A DNA stretch of 64,000 bases from OLB11 sp044234005 (GCA_044234005.1 JBIIJE010000002.1:6719-70718), one strand, 5' to 3'; numbered from the stretch's first letter, positions 8,622-17,787 are shown. A program made the numbers and translations. The notes: generated by a model not told the origin, from the sequence alone.

Positions 8622-8903
8622 TTATTTACCACCAGAAACTTTAGTACTTAATTCTTTACCAGCTTTGAACTTTGCTACTTTTTTTGCAGCAATTTTAATT
8701 TCTTTCCCCGTTTGTGGGTTGCGGCCCATACGTGCAGCACGTTTAGAAACTGAGAAAGTTCCGAAACCTACTAAAGTAACTTTATCACCTTTTTTAAGTG
8801 CTACGGTTACTGCATTAATAAATCCGTCTAGTGCTTCACCAGCTTGCGTTTTTGTACATTCGGCTGCTTTCGCCATTGCTTCAATTAATTCCGCTTTGTT
8901 CAT
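8622..8903 (-). CDS. HU family DNA-binding protein
   Basis: 93-residue histone-like protein. It opens MNKAELIEAMAKAAECTKTQ, has the KKGDKVTLVGFGTFSVSKRAAR beta-arm block (about 40-60) and the arm-tip motif GRNPQTGKEIKI (about 60-71), all standard for HU. It binds DNA with little sequence preference and shapes the nucleoid. Single-gene unit with its own promoter candidate and terminator, as expected for an abundant protein. A second, IHF-like paralogue occurs at 26210. Confidence 0.95.
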   Translation of the reverse strand: MNKAELIEAMAKAAECTKTQAGEALDGFINAVTVALKKGDKVTLVGFGTFSVSKRAARMGRNPQTGKEIKIAAKKVAKFKAGKELSTKVSGGK

Positions 8904-8945
8904 TTTTTTAAATTTTTTTTGAGTTATGAAAAGTATTTAATGCCG

Positions 8946-8975
8946 CTAAATTACTATGTTTTAGCTCATGACAAA
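8946..8975 (-). promoter_or_regulatory. Candidate HU promoter
   Basis: Minus strand: TTTG, 18-nt spacer, TAATTTAG (one mismatch from TAnnTTTG), about 42 nt before the HU start codon. The leader after it is nearly pure A/T, as often seen for highly translated Bacteroidota genes. Confidence 0.5.
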
Positions 8976-9069
8976 ATATTTTTTTGTTTGAAAGCCCTAT
9001 CAATAAAGGATTTACACAAATTATCAACAAGTATTTGTTTTGAAACCCTTTCTCTGTATAGCTTATAGC

Positions 9070-9375
9070 CTATACTATTTTTTTCATCACAGTTCTAAAT
9101 GCGATAAATTTATCACTAAATCTATCGTACCCCTTTTGTCGCAATAATGGAGCAAATGTTTGAATGTATTGCTGGTAGCGACTTTCAGAGTCTGTTAGGT
9201 ATTGTACCACAAATGTTTTTGCCTCATCATCAGTAGGCTCTATCAATTCACAAAATGTATAATCATCGAACATACCAGTCTCAATTACTTCATTTATGTG
9301 AGTACTTTTCATCCATTGCAGCCACTCCTGTTCAATATCAGGATGCACTTTTATGGTTACGTTATATATATACAT
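9070..9375 (-). CDS. DUF4286 family protein
   Basis: 101-residue cytoplasmic protein beginning MYIYNVTIKVHPDIEQEWLQ. I chose the ATG at 9375 because the conserved domain starts there; an extension to 9423 would run into the upstream exonuclease gene. The pattern (NVT.K....I...W..WM...HI..V..TG.F......L) is that of the small Bacteroidota family DUF4286, a ferredoxin-like fold of unknown function. It lies 18 nt after the xth stop, so it is likely co-transcribed with the DNA repair gene. Confidence 0.78.
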   Translation of the reverse strand: MYIYNVTIKVHPDIEQEWLQWMKSTHINEVIETGMFDDYTFCELIEPTDDEAKTFVVQYLTDSESRYQQYIQTFAPLLRQKGYDRFSDKFIAFRTVMKKIV

Positions 9376-9392
9376 GTTAATTCTTAGGGGTT

Positions 9393-10160
9393 TTATAAAT
9401 CTAGTTTCAACATCACAGGGCAATGATCAGAATGTTTTATATCAGGCAAAATCGCAGCATCTTCAATTTTATTTCGCAAAGTCTCAGACACATTTATATA
9501 ATCAATTCGCCAACCTTTGTTATTAGCTCTGGCATTGGCTCTAAAACTCCACCAACTATACTGATGTGGATGCAGATTAACGATACGAAAAGAATCAATC
9601 ATTCCGGCGTTAAAAAAATCATCCATCCAAGCTCGTTCTTCAGGCAAGAAACCTGATGAATCTTTATTGCTTTTCGGATCATGTATATCAATCGCACGAT
9701 GACATATATTGTAATCACCTGCTAAAATGAGATGCTGATTTTTATTGTTCAATTTACTTTGCAACCATTTCAAATAATCAGCAAGGAATTCCATCTTGTA
9801 AGCTTGCCTTTCATCGCCACTACTTCCACTTGGGAAATAAGTATTAATTAATAAAGTATCTCCAAACTGAGCTTGTAAAACTCGCCCTTCAAAATCGGCT
9901 TGTTCTAATCCGCACCCTGCCTGAATCATATCCGGCCTTACCTTACTAATTATACCCACTCCACTATAGCCTTTTTTCTGAGCTGAAAACCAATAACAAT
10001 GATAACCTAAAGCTTCGAAATCTTTGGTTGGGATATCTTCGACGTGAGCTTTAATCTCTTGAAAACAATAAACGTCAGCTTGATTTGTTTGTATCCAATC
10101 GAGCAGCCCCTTAGAAATAGCGGAACGTATTCCGTTGACATTATAAGATACAATTTGCAT
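9393..10160 (-). CDS. xth: Exodeoxyribonuclease III (AP endonuclease)
   Basis: 255-residue Mg-dependent nuclease of the exonuclease III/APE family. Visible motifs are SYNVNGIRSA (N7), CFQEIKAH (metal-binding Glu), LAGDYNICH (Asp/Asn catalytic pair), WRIDYINVS and the C-terminal KHSDHCPV with the catalytic Asp-His. It cleaves 5' of abasic sites and removes 3' blocks in base excision repair. Full length with all catalytic residues present. DUF4286 lies immediately downstream. Confidence 0.95.
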   Translation of the reverse strand: MQIVSYNVNGIRSAISKGLLDWIQTNQADVYCFQEIKAHVEDIPTKDFEALGYHCYWFSAQKKGYSGVGIISKVRPDMIQAGCGLEQADFEGRVLQAQFGDTLLINTYFPSGSSGDERQAYKMEFLADYLKWLQSKLNNKNQHLILAGDYNICHRAIDIHDPKSNKDSSGFLPEERAWMDDFFNAGMIDSFRIVNLHPHQYSWWSFRANARANNKGWRIDYINVSETLRNKIEDAAILPDIKHSDHCPVMLKLDL

Positions 10161-10226
10161 GAAAAAACTTGAGAATAGAAGTTAATAATTATTTCGCTAA
10201 TATAGTATCATATAGTCATCTATAAT

Positions 10227-10250
10227 AAAAAAGCCCTCATATTGAGAGCT
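10227..10250 (-). terminator. Terminator of the T9SS cargo gene
   Basis: AGCCCTC (10232-10238) and GAGAGCT (10244-10250) pair with one mismatch around a 5-nt loop and are followed on the minus strand by a run of T. Placed about 26 nt after the stop at 10277. Confidence 0.6.
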
Positions 10251-10276
10251 TATTAATAAATTATATTTTGAAAATA

Positions 10277-10972
10277 TTAGTTGACAGTAATTCTACGAAC
10301 ACCTAGAATTTTGCCTTCATTGTTTGTAAATTGCAATAAGTAAATGCCATTTGCGATATTTTCTAATGGAACACGCATAACGCTGTTACGAGAAGCATCT
10401 ACATTGAAGTGTGCTATTTTACGTCCAATAACATTCAGTACATTGATTCCTACTATGTCTTTGTCATTCAAAGCTATGTTCACATAACTTGAAGCCGGGT
10501 TAGGATAAATGTTTACTGCATTACTAGATTCGAAATTCTTTGTTGATGCTGGCCAAGCACAATATTTGAATGTTATGAATTTTGTATCTGCATTGCTACT
10601 ATTCGTAAATTTATAAGTTGCCTCACTGCATCCATTCCCCCCTTCTTGATCTGCGCGCATTCCAACATAGAAAAATGCACTTTGGCTTGGTGCGAGTTTA
10701 AATGATTTAGATACAGATGGATTGTCATAACACGCCACAACATCACAAACGCCACCGATAAGCCATCCACCAAGCAAATTTTCATTTGTTTTTATGTAAG
10801 TTACCGTTACTGAATCAGTTGTACTTGTGTTTGTGATATCTAATTTTTTGTGGTGTTCAGAACTGTCTTTCGGAAAATAATTGTAAAACACAGTATCAAC
10901 AGAGTAGTTTACTTGAGCTTGAATACCCAATATTGAAAATACACTCATCATTAAAAGGATAGTTTTTTTCAT
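10277..10972 (-). CDS. Secreted protein with T9SS type A sorting domain
   Basis: 231-residue exported protein: signal peptide MKKTILLMMSVFSILGIQAQ, a central beta-rich domain of about 120 residues with two cysteine pairs (CDVVACYDN, GNGCSEATYKFTN), and a C-terminal sorting domain (about 150-231). The sorting domain has the standard start NIYPNPASSYVNIA and end GIYLLQFTNNEGK. Such domains direct export through the T9SS and cleavage by PorU, whose gene is in this window. The cargo function is not recognisable. Confidence 0.85.
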   Translation of the reverse strand: MKKTILLMMSVFSILGIQAQVNYSVDTVFYNYFPKDSSEHHKKLDITNTSTTDSVTVTYIKTNENLLGGWLIGGVCDVVACYDNPSVSKSFKLAPSQSAFFYVGMRADQEGGNGCSEATYKFTNSSNADTKFITFKYCAWPASTKNFESSNAVNIYPNPASSYVNIALNDKDIVGINVLNVIGRKIAHFNVDASRNSVMRVPLENIANGIYLLQFTNNEGKILGVRRITVN

Positions 10973-11084
10973 ATAAAATTTATTTTAGTGCAATTTATGT
11001 ACATTCTATATATAAAACCAAAATAAAAAGTTAAACCTGAATTTTTATTTAATTATCTGAAATAAGAAAATATTCTTTAGATCT

Positions 11085-11355
11085 ATGTATGTCTCTGCTG
11101 TATTCCGTATGAAAGCGGAGTGCCACCAAATGCCTTCTGCCAAAGCTAACCTAAGCACGTTAAATCCCTACCCTAAGTTCCCGGTCGGAGGTGCCATTGC
11201 CGGTGGAGGTAGAACTATTCTAGGTCAAAATACATCACTTAAACAATAATATTGAATTCCGTTCTGCTATTGTGGTTATGGAACCTCGGCTTAATAAATA
11301 AGGTTGGAAATAATGTTGCAGTTCAGCATTGAAAATTAATTGCCAAAAATATTTA
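11085..11355 (+). ncRNA. Candidate structured non-coding RNA (6S-like or orphan leader)
   Basis: A stretch clearly richer in G+C than its AT-rich surroundings, without a convincing ORF. Four nested helices can be drawn in order: ACCTA (11149-11153) with TAGGT (11221-11225), GTT (11159-11161) with AAC (11213-11215), CTACC (11168-11172) with GGTAG (11208-11212), and CCGG (11181-11184) with CCGG (11200-11203). A TCCG/CGGA hairpin lies upstream and an AACCT/AGGTT hairpin downstream. A strong terminator follows at 11356. The long interrupted hairpin recalls 6S-type RNAs, but I cannot match a consensus from memory. It could also be a riboswitch-like leader of the amidohydrolase gene. Ends are approximate. 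Confidence 0.45.
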
Positions 11356-11392
11356 AGGAGGCTGTTCACAAAGAGTAGCCTCTTCCATTTTT
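11356..11392 (+). terminator. Intrinsic terminator between structured RNA and amidohydrolase
   Basis: GAGGCT (11358-11363) pairs with AGCCTC (11377-11382), extended by A-T and G-T pairs, followed by a T-rich tail ending at 11392. It lies 19 nt before the amidohydrolase ATG, so it either ends a separate RNA or acts as an attenuator. Confidence 0.65.
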
Positions 11393-11410
11393 ACAACTAA
11401 CTTTACAGGC

Positions 11411-12577
11411 ATGCAAATTATTTCTGCTGATTTTATTTTTAACGGTAGCCATTTTTTACCTCAACATACTGCCATTGTGTTGGATGAGTCAGGAACAATA
11501 AAAGATGTGATTTCCAATTGCAAAAATGAAAATAAAAAACATTACAACGGCTTAGTTATGCCTGGCCTAATTAATACCCATTGCCATCTTGAATTATCAC
11601 ATCTACAAAATTTAATTCAAGAAAAAACGGGACTCGTTGATTTTCTTATCTCCATCAATGATTTAAGAATGAACCGTAATCAAATGGATCAAATATCTGC
11701 TATGTATCGGGCAGATGAAAATATGCACCAACAAGGCATTGTAGCCGTTGGCGATATTAGTAATACTATCGATAGCCTTCCAGTGAAACAAAAATCAAAA
11801 ATAAAATATTACACTTTTGTAGAGTGTGTTGGATTGGTTGATGCAAATGCAAATGAAAGATTTCAAGCAAGTAAAAATATTTACATACGATTTCAAGCAG
11901 ACCACCCAAGCTCTTTGGTTTTACATGCGCCATATTCTGTTTCAAAGACCTTAACGAAATTAGTAGATACGCATAACTCTAAAATACAGAGCATACACAA
12001 CCAAGAGTGCGAAGATGAAAATAGACTATTCTTAACAGGCGAAGGAAAATTTCATCAACTATTTGAAAATGTGCTACACAAAAAATTTGATTTTTTATCG
12101 AAAAATAAAACCTCCATTCGATCGTATTTGCCTACATTTCTTTCAAATGAAAACTTAATTTTAGTACATAACACTTTTACAGATATCGCTGATTTTCAAT
12201 GGGCAAACCAACTTCATCAAAATTTGTTTTGGTGCACTTGTCCACATGCAAACTTATATATAGAAAATAAACTACCCGATATAAAAATGTGGCAAGATAA
12301 TAATGCTCAAATTACCATTGGAACAGACAGTCTTGCCTCTAATAATGATTTGTCAATTTTAAAAGAAATCAGTTTATTGCAACAACATGTTCAGAATATT
12401 TCTTTAGAAAACATGCTGAAATGGGGAACACTGAATGGTGCCAAAGCATTACAAATGGACTCACAACTTGGAAGTTTAGAAATAGGCAAAAAGCCAGGTA
12501 TTGTATGTTTAGAGAACTTTGAGGACAAGAACAAATTACCCGTAAATCCGACTATCAAATGGATAGCAGGCGCTTAA
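11411..12577 (+). CDS. Amidohydrolase superfamily metal-dependent deaminase/hydrolase
   Basis: 388-residue cytoplasmic enzyme of the chlorohydrolase/aminofutalosine-deaminase branch. Metal ligands are visible: the HxH in GLINTHCHLELSH (about 56-68), His in LHAPYSVS (about 176-183), a later His in LVHNT and Asp in IGTDSLASNNDLS (about 300-312). The C-terminal block GTLNGAKALQMDSQLGSLEIGKKPGIV closes the composite beta-domain typical of this group. In Bacteroidota the closest annotated relatives are often called aminodeoxyfutalosine deaminases of menaquinone synthesis, but no other futalosine gene is nearby, so substrate is open. Its stop overlaps the convergent DUF6089 gene by 4 nt. Confidence 0.82.
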   Translation: MQIISADFIFNGSHFLPQHTAIVLDESGTIKDVISNCKNENKKHYNGLVMPGLINTHCHLELSHLQNLIQEKTGLVDFLISINDLRMNRNQMDQISAMYRADENMHQQGIVAVGDISNTIDSLPVKQKSKIKYYTFVECVGLVDANANERFQASKNIYIRFQADHPSSLVLHAPYSVSKTLTKLVDTHNSKIQSIHNQECEDENRLFLTGEGKFHQLFENVLHKKFDFLSKNKTSIRSYLPTFLSNENLILVHNTFTDIADFQWANQLHQNLFWCTCPHANLYIENKLPDIKMWQDNNAQITIGTDSLASNNDLSILKEISLLQQHVQNISLENMLKWGTLNGAKALQMDSQLGSLEIGKKPGIVCLENFEDKNKLPVNPTIKWIAGA

Positions 12578-13413
12578 AATTCGTCTGGGCATTTATACGT
12601 TGGCAATCGAAATGAGAAGCCTAATTGTAATAACATGTACTTATCCCTTGTTGTACTAACACCTCTCTGTCGGCCGGCCTTACCAAACTCAGTACCATTT
12701 ATTTCAACAGATCTATCTTGCAATATTTCTGCTGGAGTTGGATAAGGAGATGGTTCTAAATCAATAAATTTTTCCTTACCTACGTAAGTGGTACTCACGT
12801 CATCAAGGTAATCAGTAGCTGTACTTCGTTGTACTACTTCAACATGAAATGTGATGCCTCGTGCCATCCAATATTTAACGCCTAGTCCAAACGGGAAAGC
12901 CACTATATTATTCTTATATTTCCGATCTTGATATGTTTCATAATTTTGACCTTCAGTTCCCAATGGTTGCAATCGAATCTTTCTACCATCATAGTACGTA
13001 AATGGATCGTGATGAAAAGCAGCAAGGCCTATCGTCACGTAAGGTGTAAAACGATGTTCAAAATCTTGTACATTAAACTCAAAAAAACTAAACTCAAAAA
13101 AAGCTCCTACTTCATAAATATTATTTCGAAAATTTAAGTTGCGCGTTTTCTGATAAATATCGCTTGAAAATTTATCGTCACTACCAATATTTGCATAACT
13201 ACCTGCGAATTTAAAAGCTATATATCGGGATAAATTATATCGATAAAAAATACTTGCACTAGAGCTTGGTGAAGAAACTGAATAATCGGGATTAATATCT
13301 CCAAAATAGTGCGAAGCCCCACCTGCGGCACCTAATTCGGATCTACGATAAAATATCTGGGCTTCGGTTTGCCCAAAACTTAACATAACAAGACATAAAA
13401 GTAAAACACGCAT
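12574..13413 (-). CDS. DUF6089 outer-membrane beta-barrel protein
   Basis: About 279 residues. I start at the ATG at 13413 (signal peptide MRVLLLCLVMLSFGQTEAQ); ATGs at 13425 and 13467 are in frame, but a -7-like TATTTTCG lies just upstream of 13425, which favours the shorter forms. The mature part opens with RRSELGAAGGASHYFGDIN and has alternating aromatic/polar strands, a pattern recognised as DUF6089 in Bacteroidota and thought to be a small outer-membrane barrel. Role unknown. It often sits near BamA or NAD kinase genes, which is not the case here. Confidence 0.8.
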   Translation of the reverse strand: MRVLLLCLVMLSFGQTEAQIFYRRSELGAAGGASHYFGDINPDYSVSSPSSSASIFYRYNLSRYIAFKFAGSYANIGSDDKFSSDIYQKTRNLNFRNNIYEVGAFFEFSFFEFNVQDFEHRFTPYVTIGLAAFHHDPFTYYDGRKIRLQPLGTEGQNYETYQDRKYKNNIVAFPFGLGVKYWMARGITFHVEVVQRSTATDYLDDVSTTYVGKEKFIDLEPSPYPTPAEILQDRSVEINGTEFGKAGRQRGVSTTRDKYMLLQLGFSFRLPTYKCPDEF

Positions 13414-13683
13414 AGCAAGTATCATAACGCGAAAATAGCCAAAATATTGTCTTTCTTTAAATATCAAGCGTTAAGAAATTTTTGCAGCGTAATATTATAC
13501 AGAAACTCGAACTTCTTCATGGCTTGCCATTCTTGCGCCTGAAAGAAACCTCAAATCCCTATCTTCCTTGCCTTACAAGTATTCTTAACGAATTCAACTG
13601 TAACATATGGATCAAAAAATACTTCCTTGATTCAATAGTTGGCAAAAACCATCATTTTCGCTCAGTAAAACGGCCTTATCAGC

Positions 13684-14667
13684 TTACTTGGCAAGCACAT
13701 GTATCATTTCAACCATATCACGGCTTATTGGCTTTTGTAGTTTAACGCATTGTGCAAATGGCGTAAATACAATCTCTTGATTAATAATACCCACCATTTC
13801 TTGTGTTCGACCTTGTAAAAGTGCCTCCACGCATGCATGTCCCAAACGACTTGCAAGTATTCTATCCTTGCTGCTTGGGGAACCTCCACGTTGGATATGG
13901 CCTAAGATACTCACTCGCGTTTCAATACTCGGAATTTTAGATTCTATGATTTGCTTCAATTCTTGTGCGCCCCCGAACTCATCACCTTCTGCTACCACAA
14001 TAATGTTGCATAATTTTTTGCGTCGTTGATCATTTTGGATATCATCAATTATTTTGTCTATAGATTCTTTTAATTCAGGAATAAAAATATGTTCTGCTCC
14101 GCATGAAATGCCACTATGTAATGCAATGTATCCTGCATCACGCCCCATTACTTCTACGATAAACAACCTATCATGCGCCTCTGCCGTATCTCTAATTTTG
14201 TCAATAGCTGCAATGGCTGTATTCACTGCGGTATCGAAACCAATGGTAAAATCACTACCGCTTAAATCATTATCAATGGTACCTGGCAAACCAATCGCAG
14301 GTATTTGATAACGTTTGAAAAATTCAACCGCACCTCTAAAAGTACCATCCCCACCAATTAATGCCAATGCTTGTATGTCATGCTTTCGCAACTGCTGAAA
14401 CGCCATTTCCATACCTTCATCAGTCATAAACTTTTTACTTCGAGCCGTTTTTAAAATTGTACCGCCACGTTGAATAATATTTGATACATCTGTTGTCTTT
14501 AATTCTTTTATTTCTCCTTCTATCATGCCTTGATAACCCCGCATAATACCATAAGGCTTCATGTTATGATGAATAGCTGTTCGAACAATTGCTCTGACAG
14601 CAGCATTCATACCTGGCGAATCACCACCTGAAGTCATAATGCCTATATTTTTTATCTCATGGTCCAT
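13684..14667 (-). CDS. pfkA: ATP-dependent 6-phosphofructokinase
   Basis: 327-residue glycolytic enzyme converting fructose 6-phosphate to the 1,6-bisphosphate. Motifs: TSGGDSPGMNAAVRA (about 12-26), IGGDGTFRGA (104-113) with Gly where pyrophosphate-dependent enzymes carry Asp, the catalytic TIDND (130-134), EVMGRDAGYIA and LGHIQRGG. Length fits the bacterial homotetrameric PfkA. The 216-nt gap to the DUF6089 gene holds no recognisable gene, only a widely spaced inverted repeat (CGTTAAGAA/TTCTTAACG). Confidence 0.96.
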   Translation of the reverse strand: MDHEIKNIGIMTSGGDSPGMNAAVRAIVRTAIHHNMKPYGIMRGYQGMIEGEIKELKTTDVSNIIQRGGTILKTARSKKFMTDEGMEMAFQQLRKHDIQALALIGGDGTFRGAVEFFKRYQIPAIGLPGTIDNDLSGSDFTIGFDTAVNTAIAAIDKIRDTAEAHDRLFIVEVMGRDAGYIALHSGISCGAEHIFIPELKESIDKIIDDIQNDQRRKKLCNIIVVAEGDEFGGAQELKQIIESKIPSIETRVSILGHIQRGGSPSSKDRILASRLGHACVEALLQGRTQEMVGIINQEIVFTPFAQCVKLQKPISRDMVEMIHVLAK

Positions 14668-14728
14668 ACCTAAAAATTTAAAATGTAAAGTTAGAGTATG
14701 TTTCGAAGAGAAATAAGATTCAGATTTT

Positions 14729-17191
14729 CTAAAAAAGTTTACTATTAGCTTTTACTTGATTGTAATCAATAAAGTAAATAAGTCGAATTGCAGCTTCAAA
14801 AGATTGTGGTGTTTTGATAATTTGGCTAACATTTTTAAAATAAAAATTTCCAGTTTGATCGTTTATAATATAACCATTATTCAACCACTTTTTAAAACTC
14901 ACGACCAAACGACTTCCTGGCTTAAATATCCAATTGTAAAAAATATCAATATTTTGTAAATTATAATTTTCATCCAAGGTAGTCATAAATGGGAATAAGC
15001 TTGTTTGCCACTCCCCTCTGCGATCGACTTGATGGAATGAGGTATAGGTTAAAAATGAATTATAGTGCCGGAAACGAGCCGTAAAATTCATAAAAGGATT
15101 GACGTTATATTTCAAACTAATTTGACTATTGTACTCATAGACATCTCGTTTTCCCACAATAGGCAAATTTCTTGTTTCATCATAATAAGCGTAGCCTATA
15201 TTGCTATTATCACGTGTAATAGATCCATTGACACTCATTTCGAATTTTGAATTAAATCGATATCGAACAGATTGAAAAATATTTAAGTAATCGGAATGCT
15301 TTTGATTAGAAAAACCATAACCAACATCGAAAGCCCAAAATAATTTTTTTCTACTATCGCTACTCCCATTCACTCCATTATACCAATACGGATAGGTAAA
15401 CAAGGTTTGATTAAATGCACCCAATTGATAATAATCGACAGGTCGATGCGGAACCAATTCGGTATAAAAATTTATATCCCAAAAGTTTTTAAATAATAAA
15501 AATAAAAAGGCGTTAGCTTCCAATTTCTTTCTTCGAAACGGCGAGGTATTATGCGTATAATTCAATTCAACACCTGTTCTGTAAAGTTGAAATAAATTAG
15601 ATTTCAATTTATTCTCATTGTATCTAACATTAGCGCTGTACACAGTTTCATTAAAATCAAACTGCAAGCCTAAATCGGTTTTATCGTAATTGCGTGAGAT
15701 ATTGCTAAAGTTCAAATTGTAACTTAAATTACCTGACACTTTTTCAAAACCACCTCTAAATACTGTTCCGGCAACAAGTTTGTTCAACTGATAAACCAAA
15801 CTTAATTTAGATTCAAATGAGGCTCTGTAAGTTTCTGTTTTATCAAATAAATTCATCATTAGGCTGCTCACATTTCCATCTCTTGCCTTACCATGGCGAA
15901 TGACATTTGTATTCGTGAGTGTAATATTTGATTGGTGTGCTAAGGCTTTATCAATCACTATCACATTATAATTTGTAAGAGGCTCGGTATTAATTTTGGG
16001 AAGTTTTTCACCCCTTATTCTATCAAACACTTTGGCATTCATTGGGGCGCCTAAGGCATTAAACAAACCAATACCAATATTATTCTTGGTTCTCCCAGAT
16101 ATTTTAAAAGCATTGTATAATGTGGCTATGCGTGGATTTCTTTCAATACTATACTTTGATGTATCACTATATTGATTCTCGACTTTGTAATAACCAGATG
16201 GCCGATTGCCTATTCGGCGTGAATAAAACAAATCATCCTTGTTAAACAATTCCGTTCCTTCTGTAAAAAAGGGTCGATTCTCGTTTAATTGCTGCTCAAA
16301 TGGGGACAAGTTACGAACTAAGTTATCGGAAACTACTTGCGAGAAATCAGGCACTAAGGTCAAATCCAAGGTAAATGATTCACTTAAACCATATTTAATA
16401 TCCATACCCCCACTTCGTAGAATTTGTTTACGAACCCCACTCGCTTCTTTTTCATTCAAGTAACCAGTTGATAAATAAGGAAACAAGAACAACCTGACAG
16501 GAGGTTTTATATCATCAAGATTCGCAAGTAAGCCCGATTGCGCGAGAAATCCAGATTGCTGCACATCAATTCTATTCCAGTAACTGGTTTCATTCTCTTT
16601 TCTGACAATACGTCCAATATTCAAACCCCACTTTTTGGAAGAAGCTTGGCTAAATCGCAATGCGCTAAACGGAATTTCTATTTCGGCAATCCAATATTCT
16701 TGCTCAACAGTTGTTTTGGAATCCCAAACAGCATCCCAGTTCACATCCCCTTGAGAGCCTCCCCCATTTAATCTTTCATCTTGTTGTACTCCTGTAATGG
16801 AAACACGAAAAACAAAAGCGTTTTGATGATCATCGTAGGTATCAAAAAAAATACTCAAATAATCAGCAAATGAATTGCCTAATTCATCCCGAGTGCTCAT
16901 TTGCATAGAGCCAACATGGCGAGGCTGATACAATTTGGCTCCTATATAAATTGAACTTTGTGAATATAGAATCTTTATTTCTGATTTGTATCTTGAATGC
17001 TCGTCTGGACTTGGAATAGTTTGAATAAAATCATTGGCAATACTTGCACTTGACCACGCATCTTCACTTAAGATTCCATCTATTTTTATATGCTGAGTAA
17101 CAGATTTAGCCTCAATTACTTTTCTATTTTGTGCTCGCACGTTCAAAGTAAATAGCACAAAGAAACAAATCCAGAAAACCTTAGGCTGCAT
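14729..17191 (-). CDS. DUF5916 protein: CBM9-like domain plus outer-membrane barrel
   Basis: 820-residue secreted protein with signal peptide (VFWICFFVLFTLNVRAQ). The N-terminal 190 residues form a CBM9-like sugar-binding module (KIDGILSEDAWSSASIANDF ... IYIGAKLYQP, then EYWIAEIEIPFSALRF). The rest is the DUF5916 region, a long series of alternating beta strands consistent with an outer-membrane barrel, with a periplasmic-looking segment FEQQLNENRPFFTEGTELF typical of the family. It may bind or sense glycans at the surface; function is unproven. An exact -7 element (TATATTTG, 17200-17207) lies 9 nt before the ATG. Confidence 0.85.
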   Translation of the reverse strand: MQPKVFWICFFVLFTLNVRAQNRKVIEAKSVTQHIKIDGILSEDAWSSASIANDFIQTIPSPDEHSRYKSEIKILYSQSSIYIGAKLYQPRHVGSMQMSTRDELGNSFADYLSIFFDTYDDHQNAFVFRVSITGVQQDERLNGGGSQGDVNWDAVWDSKTTVEQEYWIAEIEIPFSALRFSQASSKKWGLNIGRIVRKENETSYWNRIDVQQSGFLAQSGLLANLDDIKPPVRLFLFPYLSTGYLNEKEASGVRKQILRSGGMDIKYGLSESFTLDLTLVPDFSQVVSDNLVRNLSPFEQQLNENRPFFTEGTELFNKDDLFYSRRIGNRPSGYYKVENQYSDTSKYSIERNPRIATLYNAFKISGRTKNNIGIGLFNALGAPMNAKVFDRIRGEKLPKINTEPLTNYNVIVIDKALAHQSNITLTNTNVIRHGKARDGNVSSLMMNLFDKTETYRASFESKLSLVYQLNKLVAGTVFRGGFEKVSGNLSYNLNFSNISRNYDKTDLGLQFDFNETVYSANVRYNENKLKSNLFQLYRTGVELNYTHNTSPFRRKKLEANAFLFLLFKNFWDINFYTELVPHRPVDYYQLGAFNQTLFTYPYWYNGVNGSSDSRKKLFWAFDVGYGFSNQKHSDYLNIFQSVRYRFNSKFEMSVNGSITRDNSNIGYAYYDETRNLPIVGKRDVYEYNSQISLKYNVNPFMNFTARFRHYNSFLTYTSFHQVDRRGEWQTSLFPFMTTLDENYNLQNIDIFYNWIFKPGSRLVVSFKKWLNNGYIINDQTGNFYFKNVSQIIKTPQSFEAAIRLIYFIDYNQVKANSKLF

Positions 17192-17199
17192 AGGGTTTT

Positions 17200-17207
17200 C
17201 AAATATA
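17200..17207 (-). promoter_or_regulatory. -7 element upstream of the DUF5916 gene
   Basis: TATATTTG on the minus strand, an exact TAnnTTTG, 9-16 nt before the ATG. No clear TTG at -33, so support is partial; the transcript would have an almost absent leader. Confidence 0.4.
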
Positions 17208-17274
17208 AAAAATACCTATGAACATGTTTGTAGTTTTATCATAAAGAGGCTGATTTTATTGACAAACGGCATTT

Positions 17275-17760
17275 TTAGTGATTTTGTAGTTTACTCACTA
17301 ACACACTTGCATGTGCCACTACACCTTCCTCGCGACCTACAAATCCCAATTTTTCAGTGGTTGTGGCCTTGATTGAAATTAAATCCTCATCAATACTTAA
17401 GCAATTTGCAATTGCCTTCTGCATTGCCTCAATATGGGGTTTTATTTTAGGTAACTCCAAACAAACTGTGCTATCAATATTTACAACACAATACCCTTTT
17501 TTTAGCAAAATATCATTACTTCTTTTAAGTAAAATTTTACTATCGATATCTTTGAATTCAAGTTTAGTATCAGGAAAATGAGTTCCTATATCACCTGCAT
17601 TTACAGAACCAAGTATCGCGTCGCAAATTGCATGCAACAATACATCTGCATCACTATGTCCTAATGCACCTTTGTGATGTGGAATTTGTATACCACCCAA
17701 CCAAAAATCTCTTCCCTCTATCATTTGATGGTAATCGATACCATATCCAATTCTGTACAT
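17275..17760 (-). CDS. ispF: 2-C-methyl-D-erythritol 2,4-cyclodiphosphate synthase
   Basis: 161-residue trimeric enzyme of the MEP isoprenoid pathway, normal length. Zinc ligands are present: Asp9 and His11 in GIDYHQ and His43 in GHSDADVLLHAICDAILG. The substrate-binding blocks DIGTHFPDTK (about 57-66) and KATTTEKLGFVGREEGV (about 132-148) are also intact. It is separated from the upstream porV gene by a terminator, so it is probably transcribed on its own; ispF next to porV/porU is a familiar Bacteroidota arrangement. Confidence 0.96.
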   Translation of the reverse strand: MYRIGYGIDYHQMIEGRDFWLGGIQIPHHKGALGHSDADVLLHAICDAILGSVNAGDIGTHFPDTKLEFKDIDSKILLKRSNDILLKKGYCVVNIDSTVCLELPKIKPHIEAMQKAIANCLSIDEDLISIKATTTEKLGFVGREEGVVAHASVLVSKLQNH

Positions 17761-17787
17761 ATGCTTAAATATATAATTCGTAAAAAT

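Noticed and set aside
9009..9040. DnaA-box-like TTATCAACA as a sign of a replication origin
   Set aside because: Single imperfect copy, no cluster, and no dnaA or gene order typical of an origin nearby.
11109..11249. 46-codon ORF inside the structured RNA region
   Set aside because: Its composition reflects the GC-rich structured segment, no family is recognisable, and the RNA helices explain the sequence better.
13469..13580. Inverted repeat CGTTAAGAA/TTCTTAACG as a mobile element end
   Set aside because: Only 9 bp, about 100 nt apart, no transposase or target duplication between or around it.
13482..13745. 87-codon plus-strand ORF
   Set aside because: It overlaps the 3' end of pfkA in antisense and shows no domain, signal peptide or conserved pattern; judged a chance frame.
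13684..14667. Pyrophosphate-dependent phosphofructokinase
   Set aside because: The GGDGT motif has Gly at the position where PPi-dependent enzymes carry Asp, and the length fits the ATP form.
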